From positions 390,671 to 441,190 of the forward strand of contig PJRA01000272.1 in NCBI GenBank assembly GCA_016987375.1: a DNA stretch of 50,520 nt, written 5' to 3'. The notes below the pieces were generated by a model. The model saw only the letters and a program-made list of their open reading frames with translations, had not been told where the DNA came from and made no database searches. The translations under genes were made by a program, and so were the position numbers. This document shows, piece by piece, positions 9,296-19,500 of the stretch. This DNA comes from Brachionus koreanus. Taxonomy: Eukaryota; Rotifera; Eurotatoria; Ploima; Brachionidae. The first letter of the stretch is position 1, and each line of letters opens with the position of its first letter.

Positions 9296-10884
9296 ATTAA
9301 ATTTGTTTTTTTTTTTTAAATTCTGATAATCGAAAACAAACTCAATATTTTGACATATGAATTTTTTTAAAAAATAAAGCATTAATTTTTAAAAAATAAT
9401 AAAAATAAATTTTATAATAAGTTCTAAATGAAATGTTGTCTGTCAAGTATAGTCATATGTAAAGTCAAATCATTGACAAAATTTTAACTTTAAAACAAGA
9501 ATTATTAATTTAATTTTTTAAAAAGTAAATAATATAAAAATAAAATTATAATGATTTTTTTTTGTAGTGAAAGATATAATAGAAAAAAATTGATCCCCAA
9601 GAGAAATATGGTCCATTCATATATATCTAGTCCCGATCATGGTTCCAAATTAAGCCCTTTTCAAATTTTTCCAATACCAATGCATTTCGAAGCAGTCTTT
9701 TTGCTGTAACTAGCTTTGTTACAAAAGAAGCATCTACATTAAATTTTTGTCTTGATTAATTCTTAATTCTAAAGTCACATGATTCAAAATTCTATTGTTC
9801 AGCCGATCTACCATCACTTATGGGACCGAAAAAACAGTGCTGACATTTTCTAGAAAGAAAATTTTTTTTAATACATTAATTTTTTAATTAGTTTGAGTTT
9901 TTATTTTGGTTTTTTATACAATTAATATTTATTAATCAAAATGATTAAAATTTAAAAAAGTTTTTATTTTTACTTTGATCTAATTAAAGTGTGCAGTTTT
10001 GGAGCTGCTTTTTTTACAAGAAGTAGTTGATTAAAAATAATATAAAAAATAATCAATTAGTTAAAATTTCTTAATCAAATTAATAATTCATAAAGTTAAA
10101 TAGATGACTGACAGCAAAATGTCTAAAGTATTTGCTAAATTTAAATATTGTGAATATTAAATGTTCAATAATTTATCAGTAAAAAAAAAATTTTTGTTGA
10201 AAATTTAAGTAAATTTACTCAATTTAAATAATAAAATAAAGCTCATCATATATTTTTATCCTTACATGAAAAAATTTAGAAGGTTCAAAAAGTTTAAAAA
10301 AGCTTTTAAATTTTTTTCTTAATTTAAACTATATGAGAGCAATTTTTTTCTCAAAATAATGCGAACAAATTTAGGTTTACTTGAAGAATTATCAGACCCT
10401 AAAAATGTTTTTGAATAGAATATTTCCCTTAAAGTTTGAGATGGTATTAGAGTTATTTTCTTAGCCGTGATTCCAAACTAAATTAATTTTTTTTTTAAAT
10501 TTTAATTAAGAAAATTTATTCAGTTGTTTTAAATTAAGCACCATGTTTAATCAATAGAAAGTTTTTGATTGAATTTTCATTTTTTTTATCAGATTTTTGC
10601 CATTTTTCTAAAGCGATTTAGAATTTTTTTCCAATCTCATCAATTTTTAATGATCAAAATGATCGCTTATAAATTCAACCAATTGCTTACTTCATTTAAT
10701 AAACATGACTTAGAAAAAAATTCAGCGTCTTTTATTTTGTCATATTTTTCTTACACAAATCGATATAACTTAAATATTTGTTTAAGGAAATTTTTTCAAT
10801 TTCGCAGCACAAAAAAATCTTATTTTCAATTAGATATTGTAATGGTTTTTGAGAATCACTTAATTTAAATCTAATATAAATCAA
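9296..10884. other. Intergenic DNA with a possible decayed exon
   Basis: Mostly AT-rich without genes. On the minus strand 9740-9627 reads about 37 residues of ordinary composition (contains VTKLVTAKRLLRNALVLEKF) before a TAG, without a visible start. It could be an exon remnant or a retroelement scrap. A frame at 10569-10868 (plus) is Phe/Ile/Asn-rich, has no ATG at its start and is probably chance. Confidence 0.3.
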
Positions 10885-11964
10885 ATGGAGCAAAATTCAA
10901 CCTTAAACTCCGAATATGTAAATGTAGATGAGATTATTTATTGTACAGTTTGTTCATTTGGATCTATTACTTCACTAATCAATATATTAGTTCTCTCAAG
11001 CAAACAACTTAAGGATTCTGTATATAGCTATTATCTGGCTTCTTCAATAATCGATTTTATCTATGCCACTATAATTGCATTTAAAATATTTATTACATGT
11101 GGTTCACAATGTCTTTTTAGAGAGAATAATCTTAGCACATTAATCTACATTCTTTATTTGCAAGATTACTTGACAAGTAGTCTTGCCATTACTAATATTT
11201 TTATAGAAGTATTCATTTCATTACAAAGGTTTATGATAATTTCGAATAAAAAATTTCTGCAGAACTCTAGACCCATTTTAGTTATTGTTTCTTTATCAAT
11301 TATTTGTCTTGGCTATTATTTTCCAGTGATATTTCTTAAAAAAATAATCCATGAATCTGAAGATAAATATGAACTGGTATACACAAAATTTGGGTTGTCT
11401 TCGGCTGGTAAAGTAATCAGCATTATTTTGTCATTGATGAGATTAATATTTGCCTCGATTGTTTTGTTTATAATCAACTGGTTAAATCTAATTGGATTTA
11501 GAAAGTTGATGGTCAAAAAGTCAAACTTAGCTATCAGAATTAAAGATTTAAGTAACTTTTATCATATTTTTATTAATTAACGAATTTAACTTGTATTTTT
11601 TCCCATTGTAATTTTTAAAGGAGCAACAGAAACGTATGATGCATCAATTATGGATTCTGATTCATCCAAGACAACGGTAATGAGATTCAAAAACAGAAGG
11701 GAAAGTAGAGCCAAAAAGAATATAACGCTAATGGTTTTAATTATTTCAAGTGCGTTTACAGTTGCAAATTTACCATCATCAGTATTTAATTGTTTCAAAG
11801 CTTTTAATTTTTTAAATAACAATTTTATACTTTCAACAATATCTCGATCATGTCTTTACTTGCTGATAATAATCAAATTTTTTATCTTTATTTTATTTAA
11901 TAAGATGTATAGAAAGATCTTGGTATCAAAAATTAAAAATTTAGAAAAAATTTATCAAAAATAA
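10885..11964 (+). CDS. Rhodopsin-type 7TM receptor, 336 aa, two exons
   Basis: Exon 1 10885-11551 and exon 2 11621-11964 join in frame across a 69-nt GT-AG intron. Seven hydrophobic helices can be placed at about residues 17-39, 46-70, 84-118, 130-151, 178-206, 256-278 and 292-316. The N-terminus has an NST glycosylation site at residue 4. A Cys pair (CGSQC, 72-76) before TM3 could supply the usual disulfide. The E/DRY motif at the end of TM3 is replaced by LQRF, and no NPxxY is seen in TM7, where KFFIF occupies the place. The layout fits invertebrate orphan peptide or chemosensory receptors that have diverged from class A. Ligand unknown. The C-tail is short and basic. Confidence 0.85.
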
Positions 11965-12697
11965 ATTTGATTTTTTTTATACACTTTTATTTAAGAATTG
12001 AAATAAAATTTTACGTATGATATAAAAATTAATAATAAGATTTTGTTACTAAATCTTATATTATTTATTTAATCGTTAGTTAAACAAAAAAATTTATTTG
12101 AAAAAGCAACCCAAAATTTTTTTCATTTAATTTACACATTAAACATGGCCTTATATTTTTCATTTTTAGCTAGCAAATTTATTTCTTCTGATAGCAATTA
12201 TTTTTTAAATAAATATATCTTTTTTGAATTATGTAGATTTTAAAATTTTCTTTAAAAAATGATATTACTTTGTAAAATTTTTATAGTTTTTTATAAAATA
12301 TTATTGAATTAAAAAAACATGAAAAAATGCTTGGTGCTTCTAGTGTTAAAAAACGCTTCGAAAATTGGTTTGTTGGTTTATTCTTTTTTCATTTTTTTTA
12401 ATATTCTACTAAAATTTTTTGCTCCTTTTGCTTTAAAGTTTACTTACTTATTTTTGCTTCTAATAAAAAATAAATTTTCTACTACAATAATTATTATCTT
12501 AATAATCTTATGCAAGTCTCCCAATGGAATTTTTTGTATAAAATTTTTTGGTGATAGTCTCAATGGTGCTTGTCTCGCGGCTAATTAATTAGGGTTGTAT
12601 TGAAATATTAAATCACCAAAATATAGTATAAAATAAAATAACGACAAAAACATTAATAGAAAATTCTTGGAAAAATGGTGAAAAATTTATTACAAGA
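11965..12697. other. Intergenic DNA with one doubtful hydrophobic ORF
   Basis: A frame at 12319-12588 (plus, 89 codons) has an ATG and is very hydrophobic, but consists almost only of Phe, Leu, Ile, Lys and Asn, as expected for AT-rich noise. I do not call it a gene. Confidence 0.3.
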
Positions 12698-12788
12698 TTC
12701 AGATTTTGTTAGTTGTGAGCAAATGCGATTCTTTGCTCCTCTTACTCCTCCAAAGCATTGCATTTGCTCAAAACTAACAAAATCTGAA
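12698..12788. repeat. Foldback inverted repeat, 38-bp arms
   Basis: Left arm 12698-12735 and right arm 12751-12788 are reverse complements with three mismatches, around a 15-base pyrimidine-rich loop. The right arm runs directly into the coding remnant of a LINE 3' end. Transcripts of either strand would fold into a long hairpin. Confidence 0.8.
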
Positions 12789-13015
12789 GCAAGGCGAAAC
12801 TTTCTATCAAACCGAGTGGTGAACAAATGGAACGTGCTGCCAACGTCGGTTGTCACAGCTAGTTTGATAAACNNNNNNNNNNNNNNNNNNNNNNNNNNNN
12901 NNNNNNNNNNNNNNNNNNNNNNNNNCTATAGCGGGACTATGTTAGTCTTCCTGCTTTGTCAATTTAGTTAAACTAAACTTGACCGTAGAATATTAACTAT
13001 TATTATTATTATTAC
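12789..13015 (+). mobile_element. LINE-type retrotransposon 3' end (truncated, with gap)
   Basis: The frame reads RRNFLSNRVVNKWNVLPTSV then VTASLIN before the N gap. This is the characteristic C-terminal tail of many non-LTR retrotransposon reverse-transcriptase ORFs (…RVVN-W-N-LP-VV-A-S-N…). After the gap comes a short 3'UTR (GACCGTAGAATATTAACTAT) and a terminal ATT microsatellite, a common LINE tail. The 5' part of the element is missing, as in most truncated copies. A second copy of the same 3' tail lies in opposite orientation at about 13258-13312. Confidence 0.7.
12873..12925. other. Assembly gap, 53 N
   Basis: Unsequenced bases inside the LINE remnant. Confidence 0.99.
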
Positions 13016-13257
13016 AAGAAAAAAATTTTAAAAAGGGAATCAATTTGATAATAAAAATAATTTTATGCTTCTCTACAGTTAGAACAAAATAGAATATAAA
13101 ATCTTAAAATCTATTTCAAAAAATTATATGCATATGTTTAAATTTCTGTTAGCTTCTATGTCTCAACGGACAAATTAACTCTTATTTTAATTAAATATTA
13201 AATAAAAAATAATAGGCTTGGCTTAAATTATTTTTTAAATAAATAAAATATAAAATA

Positions 13258-13312
13258 AATAATAATAATAGTAATTGTTGATATTCTACGGCCAAGTTTA
13301 GTTACGAGTTTA
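13258..13312 (-). mobile_element. LINE 3' tail, second copy, opposite orientation
   Basis: Read on the minus strand this gives AACTAAACTTGGCCGTAGAA, then TATCAACAATTACT and an ATT repeat, nearly the same as 12968-13015. Only the 3' terminal piece is recognised. The two tails point toward each other across about 240 bp. Confidence 0.65.
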
Positions 13313-14078
13313 GAACTTTTGGATAAAATATTACCCAAAATAACTTGATGACTTTTTTTAATCAAACTAACCATGGTGTTAGTAAGATCAGATTTCTTTT
13401 TGAAGAAATTTTTTATTTTTTGAAATAGAATTTATTTTAAAAAAATTATATTTGATGTTAAAGTATTTTTTTTGACATATTGAAACAAAAAGCTATCGGA
13501 CATATTCTAAATAAATAAAAAAAAAAGATGAAAAGAAGATCTTAAGGTAATTTAGAAAATTTTAAATTAAAAAAAAATTTAAGTAGTTTTCGCTATAAAA
13601 TTCTTAATTTTATACAATTATTTAATGTATATGTTAATTGATTCACATTTTATTTAAGCTTTAAACATACAATAACTACTAGTTTTGTTAAAATAAAACG
13701 AATGAAAAAAGCAAAATTTGATATACTCTTCAAATGAGATGAAATAAAAACTGACAATAAAAAAGAAAATACTAAATATGGTTAGTATATTTGAAATTGC
13801 TTTAGAAAAATTTTTTGGGAGATAAAGCGATGAAATTGAAAACAAAGCTTTAAGAAAATTTCTATGTACCAAGTTTAAATTTTAGAACCAAACAAACTTA
13901 AACAAATTAAAATTTAGATAACCTTAAAATTAAAAACATTTAGAAAAGTGGCATTATAATTTGAATAATTTCTAGATATTTTATTAATGATTAGGCTTTT
14001 ACTTTTTACTTGTTGTTTTAAAATAAATTTATGATTGTTTAAATAAAATTATTAAAAAGTTTGACTCGCCTTAGAAAA
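13313..14078. other. AT-rich intergenic DNA
   Basis: No supported gene. A minus frame at 13654-13872 is Phe/Ser/Ile-rich, lacks an ATG at its opening and looks like noise. Confidence 0.35.
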
Positions 14079-14165
14079 ATGGATCAAAAATGGGTCGACC
14101 TAGTCAAAAAAGCTTATTTAGCGCTCTATAATGCATGGCACTATATTCATAATAAGCACCTCTGA
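14079..14165 (+). CDS. Possible 28-aa microprotein
   Basis: ATG at 14079 to TGA at 14163-14165, within a short island of higher GC. The peptide starts MDQKWVDLVKKAYLALYNAW and would form an amphipathic helix with three Trp and four Tyr-class aromatics. A splice-acceptor-like CGCCTTAG precedes the ATG. With only 28 codons the frame could be chance, or it could be an exon of something else. Confidence 0.25.
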   Translation: MDQKWVDLVKKAYLALYNAWHYIHNKHL

Positions 14166-14301
14166 AACTTTAATTTATTTTAAAATTTGAATTTTAAAAA
14201 CAAAAATTAAGTGTAAAATTTTTCACTAATAAAACTTAAAATTAAAGTTTATATTTCAAGCTTTTAGATTTGTAGATTAAAATTTTTTTTATAATATTTA
14301 A

Positions 14302-14313
14302 ATGACGATATGA
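14302..14313 (+). promoter_or_regulatory. Three-codon upstream ORF overlapping the main start
   Basis: ATG ACG ATA TGA at 14302-14313; its TGA overlaps the ATG (14310) of the membrane-protein gene in an ATGA arrangement. Ribosomes starting here would stop right at the main start codon, a layout that could throttle or allow re-initiation. It matters only if the transcript begins upstream of 14302. Confidence 0.35.
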
Positions 14314-14797
14314 ACCAAAATTCAACTAGATTATGGCCTAGCTATTTAGTAACCTTTCATAATGAATTTGAAGAAGAGAATACCGGTAGACAAATCGGTA
14401 TTCTGATAGGAATAGTTGCACTTTCATTTGTTATTATATTTTTTGTAATTGGTATGTGCATTTTGTGGCACGTTATTTATAATAAATTCATTAAAAAACC
14501 ATGGTAATTATGAATAAATATTCTTTAAAAAATTTATAAATTTTTTTAAGGTCTGAACCAAAGAGCAAGAGTATTTGGTTTATCGAAGTAGATAAGAAAA
14601 AAGTTGAGCCGAAAAAAGGGGCTGTGAATTGGAATTTTTTGAGGAGTGAAGATGACTTAAGCCAACAAACAGATGTAAAAAATGAAATTTTAAATGCAAA
14701 AAAAGTAAAAATAGAAGACAAAAATTCATTAGACGAATCGGATAAAAAATCTCTCTCTAAATACTTTAATCAAAATTGTGTAATAACTGAAGTTTAA
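14310..14797 (+). CDS. Single-pass membrane protein, 146 aa, two exons
   Basis: Exon 1 14310-14503 and exon 2 14551-14797 join in frame (TG|G, giving Trp) across a 47-nt GT-AG intron. The N-terminal about 28 residues are polar with an NST site at residue 4. Residues about 29-55 form one membrane helix (IGILIGIVALSFVIIFFVIG). The remaining about 90 residues are hydrophilic, Lys/Glu/Asp-rich and presumably cytoplasmic. With no signal peptide and positive charges after the helix (NKFIKKPW), a type III/Nout-Cin orientation is likely. The tail has no recognised domain, and the family is unknown. A polyadenylation signal AATAAA follows near 14815. Splice frame and membrane topology make a real gene likely. 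Confidence 0.7.
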
Positions 14798-15642
14798 ATT
14801 AACTGTTCATTTCAAAATAAAAATATTTAAAATAAACTTAGTTTCAAAAGATAGCTTGAAATTTTAAATGTAATTAGAGCTAAAAAATACAATTTTTGCC
14901 AATTGCTAATTAAATTTTTCATCAGTTTTTGTTTTTTTTTTAAATTTTTTTAATATATTTTATTATCTATAAATGAAAAAAAAGTATTAATCCATTCGAC
15001 TAAATAAATTGGTATCCCTAATTTGATTTATATAACTTTTAATTGAAATAATAAAAAAATCTTCTAACTTATACACATTGATTAACTCTCTTTGACTATC
15101 TTTCTCTTATTCAGGTAGGACTAAAATTTTAAGACTTAGTGCACTTCCTAGCGTTTTGTTTAGTTTATTGCCTAAAATTATAGCTTAGTTTTGTGTTTTA
15201 TACTAAGTTAATTTTGTCCTGAAGGATAGATACAGCTTGGCTATGTTAACGGTGTTGAGCTTCAGCTCGCTCGAATGATGGTTGCGACTTCTTCCTTAAA
15301 AACTTTATACACATTAACAAAAAAATGGACGTAAGTAAATAAATCTAGTATATTTCTTCAATTTATTCAGTAAAAAAAAATTTATAAAAAATTAACTAAT
15401 TTAGTTTGCAATATTTATTTTAGGAAAATAACACAATAAATAAATAAATTTATCAAAAAAGGATTAAATTTCACTAATTCAATTAAATTATAACTTTATT
15501 TTTATATTATTCACTAATTTAAGTAAAAAAAACAAAATCGAATAAAAAAATTAGCTGCTTTTTTTTTTAATTTTTGTGTTAAAAATTATTTGAACGCTCC
15601 AACATGCCATTGCAATATTTTTCTTCATTTTAATAAATAATA
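14798..15642. other. Intergenic DNA with a possible short insertion
   Basis: An 11-base direct repeat TTATACACATT occurs at 15069-15079 and 15305-15315. It brackets about 225 bp whose right half is richer in GC than the neighbourhood. This could be a target duplication around a short retroelement, but no tail or box motif supports it. Otherwise nothing seen. Confidence 0.3.
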
Positions 15643-15940
15643 GGAGTTAAAGTCACAGATAACGCAGTCAAGAGAGTCCACTCCGATCTAAAAGAGGTAG
15701 TGGAAGATCCCACTCTCGCTCAGAGGGCAGAGTGCAATTTTAGAGAACTAGCCAGACTCAAACTGCATGTGAGGAAGGATCTGGTAGATAATATTCCCTC
15801 TTCGACCAGCTAACATCCGGTTTACTTGATATAGGATAGAGAAATTGATATTTGTATTACACCATCCAGAAAATTATTTTTTTTACATCGCCTATAGGGC
15901 GTTCACTGAATAAACTAATAAATTAATAATAATAAAATTC
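15643..15940 (+). mobile_element. Likely retroelement 3' fragment (GC-richer island)
   Basis: From 15643 the sequence changes to clearly higher GC and reads 56 codons without stop (includes VKRVHSDLKEVVEDPTLAQR), ending with TAA at 15811-15813. After it come an about 100-base 3' region and an AATAAACTAATAAATTAATA type tail (15909-15940). The open frame, short 3'UTR and A/T-rich simple tail fit a 5'-truncated non-LTR element. An acceptor-like TAATAG directly precedes the frame, so a terminal exon of an unknown gene is the alternative. Confidence 0.4.
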
Positions 15941-16503
15941 CTCCAAAAATCGTAAAATTATTAAGTATATTAACTAAATATATTATAATTCTAAAATGAA
16001 TCTTGAAAATATTTTATTTATATAAAATTGAATGTTAATTTTTTCTTAATTTTGAAAATGAAAGTCCAGACTTGACCTTGACTTTTTGACTTTGACTCTT
16101 GACCAATTGTGAATATAAAAATTATTCACAATATTAGCGATTCAAAAAGTTAGACGCTTCTTGTCTTAAACAAAAAATTTAAATTATTTGAATTTATTGT
16201 TTTGAGTTTTTCTTTCTAAATAAATTTGAAATTTTTTATCACCGTTTTACCATGGTTTAGATGGGAATTTCTACAAAATTAAATAAATTTGAAGTTTGTG
16301 TATGCTCTATGAGAATTAGACAAAGGTTTATGATAAAAATATTTAATAAATTAAAACAAATTTGATTGATTAAACTTTATTTAAAAATAATTCTTTAATT
16401 GTTAATTTATTAAAATACTATGTACGAAAAAATATTAAAAAAACAACATTTAAAAAAATAGACTAGATTAAGCTTATGGGCTTAATAGTATTTAAAAAAT
16501 GCA
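15941..16503. other. 3' flank of the Fe65-like gene
   Basis: AT-rich; no gene seen. It should include the 3'UTR of the minus-strand gene ending at 16504. Confidence 0.35.
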
Positions 16504-19500
16504 TTAACTAGTTTTGGAAAATATATTTCTACTTTTAAAATTATCAAAAACACTTCTAAGTTGAGATGTAAGATAGGTTGCTAATCGAGTATTATTGGTA
16601 TCGTGTCTTGTCTGATTAGTCATATAGGCTTCAGGGTGAGCGTCCAAGCACTTTTGATATCTTAATTTACAAGCCGCTTCGATTGTTTTACACAAAAGTG
16701 CCGATGAGTTATCGCACATAAAACTGTGACAATGAAAACTTCCATCTGCATTTTGCATTATAATACCGCATATCCTTATATCAGTTGAAATTCCCATAAA
16801 ACTAAGGTAACGCAAACGGCACTCTAATATTAAATCAGTCTCATTTGAATCGATCGAAATACATGAAGGTTCTTTTTCAAAAGATTTTTTGACTAGTATG
16901 CTAGATGGTGATATTACCACATTAACATCTGAGCCAAGATTTCTTCCACAGCTTATCTCAGATAAATTGTCAAATGAAACCGAATTTTCAATGTCATTAT
17001 CGTCATCATATTCATAATCATCTACATCATCATCTCCGACCACATCATCAAAATTCAATTTTAGTAATTCATCGTCCAAGTTTTGCCTCATTTTCTGTTC
17101 AAATATTTTAATTTGCTTTTCTTTTTTGGCTTTTTTGTATTCGTTTAAGCACTTTGCATATATTTTCTCTATGGCATCGTTTAACGTTTGCATACCAGAT
17201 GCTTTGTTTACCTGAGTAAAACCAAGATATTTGCACCGAATAGATTTTTTTGGTTCTTCTTGGGCATGAGGAAAATTAAGCACACTTTCAAAGCCTTTTG
17301 CGGATGAGTCGTTGCTGTAACTAACTGATTTGAATTTCAAATTGATATCAATTTTTTTATTTGACGTATTTAAAAGATCTGTTAAATATTCGGGTTGCTT
17401 TAAGTGAGATGAACAGCTCGTGTTTGATTGTCGCTTTTCTTCCAACAATCGCCTGCAAGTATCACGCAAACAGTTTGCTATTTCTCTGGCTGGTCCACTA
17501 TCCGAGCGAAACACATGACACATAAAAATCTTGGATTTCTGATCTCTGGCAACATAGGCAAAATCTCTTTTTAAATAAAAAAAATTTAATAAAAAATAAG
17601 AATCAATTTGATATGTTGACTAGTTGCTCTATTCACTGAAATATACTATAGGATTTAATTCATTATTGTTAAATAAACTGATATAATGAATAAAAGAGGC
17701 TTTCCGAAAAATCTAGCACATAAAATCATCAGAGATTTTTCAAAAACTAAATAACTAATTTTAATTATTAAATTATAAAATTATTTTTACGATTTCTTTA
17801 AACAAAATTTCCTTTAATTTATTTTAGCCGGAGTTGAAAAATTGAACCAGGAACATGAAAAAAAATTATTTTTAATAAACAATTAATACCGTTACGCCTT
17901 CTGAGATCGTGCATGAGATAACTTTTGATTCTTAGGGTTTAATGCACGCATAATCGATCATTTACTTCATGTTAAAATCGAGCCTTTTGGGATGCGTGCT
18001 TAAAAATGCGCATTTCATGTTTTGACGCAATGTTAAAATTCAAAAAACCTGCAATAATGCTGGGTCAAAAACCGTTTTAATTATTTTATTTAATTTTTTA
18101 GTTTTTTTGTAATCCTAATTTTTAAACCCGCACCATAACTCAAATTTAATTTTCAATTTTCAGTTTTTAATGCCGGATCAACCTGAATTTTTGGTTTTTG
18201 ACCTAAGAATCAAGTTATCCATGGACGATATCTGAAGTGTTTACGGTAGAAATGTTTGTTTTCATGAATATTTGTTTTTAAATGTCGCATCAAAAGTCTA
18301 AAAGTTTGACTTAGATGCATCAAAAAAATTGAATTTTGAAGGATTAAGATAGTAAAGATGTAAGCACATTTCAATTTTGATTTGAAAGCAACTTAAAAGA
18401 ACTATTTTTTTTGGGGGCATCAAAATCAAGTTGTTGAGTTTTTAGTGCAACGTTAAAAAACAAATATTCACGCTGCATTTCATTTTTTTGTTTTCACTAT
18501 TCTATTATCTAAAGCTCTTCAGGAAACAAAAATTGAAGAAAAGCAACCATTTGACATATAGACTTATTGTGTTCAAAAATTTAAACTTAAATTTTTTCAC
18601 AATTTCAGGATTTGTTTAGTATGTTTACCACCTTTAAAAAAAACACTTGAAACTCTGAATGGGCCATTGAAAAAGAAATGCTTAAATTTTTGAAAATAAA
18701 TTTAAATTAAGTTTTTTTTTAAATAAAAACTAATTTTTTTTTCAATTTTTCTATAAAAAAACAAAAAATTATCCGCAAAGTTTCAAATGAATAGTAAAAT
18801 TCTGAAATAATTTTTGATTGATATTTATACTTTAAGATAAAGCAAAGTTGAAATTGTTTAAAGCTTTTGCCATATAGAAGAAATAAGTTTATGTATAAGT
18901 TTATTTTATTAGACTATAAAAATAGATAGCAAGTCAAATTAATTATTTCTTAATTGTCATTTTCCTTAAAAATCTTGTTAGATTAAAATTTTATATTGTT
19001 TGAAATGAATATAAACATATTTTGAAAATATAACTGCTACAAAATAAGAAAAAAAAACATCAAATTTTGAAAAATTGTTTAGCAATATGTTATAATTTTG
19101 ATAGACTATTTTTAAATTAGCCTAAAACAAAAAAGAAAGAAAAAAATACTTTTAACAAAAATCAGTTTAAAAAATTATATCTTTAAATTTTTAAATTCTA
19201 TTTCAAAAATTGTTGATAAAGCTAAATTAAAATACCTTCCATTGTCTCTACCAACTCCCCAGATTTTAATGGAAGCAATTGTTTGTTTGTTTAGAATTTT
19301 TTCGTCTATTGGATCGACCAAGGCCAAGTTACTATCATCTATATCCATATACAAATCTTTTCCCTTTTACACAAAAGATAGATATATCTAAAAAAAATTT
19401 GCTCTCAATTACCTCTCCCCATCGGGCTACCACATCATTGAAATCTTTAACTCCCCTTGACAATTCATTAATACATTTATTTACAGCTCGGCTGCTGTTT

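Noticed and set aside
10569..10868. 99-codon plus-strand frame just before the 7TM gene
   Set aside because: It begins with TTG, is dominated by Phe/Ile/Asn/Lys, and shows no domain or splice logic.
12319..12588. 89-codon hydrophobic frame with ATG
   Set aside because: The composition (Phe, Leu, Ile, Lys, Asn) is what poly-T/A-rich noise gives. No promoter, splice sites or family resemblance.
12653..12856. Minus-strand frame reading ASDFVSFEQM near the LINE tail
   Set aside because: It is the mirror image of the plus frame caused by the foldback repeat at 12698-12788.
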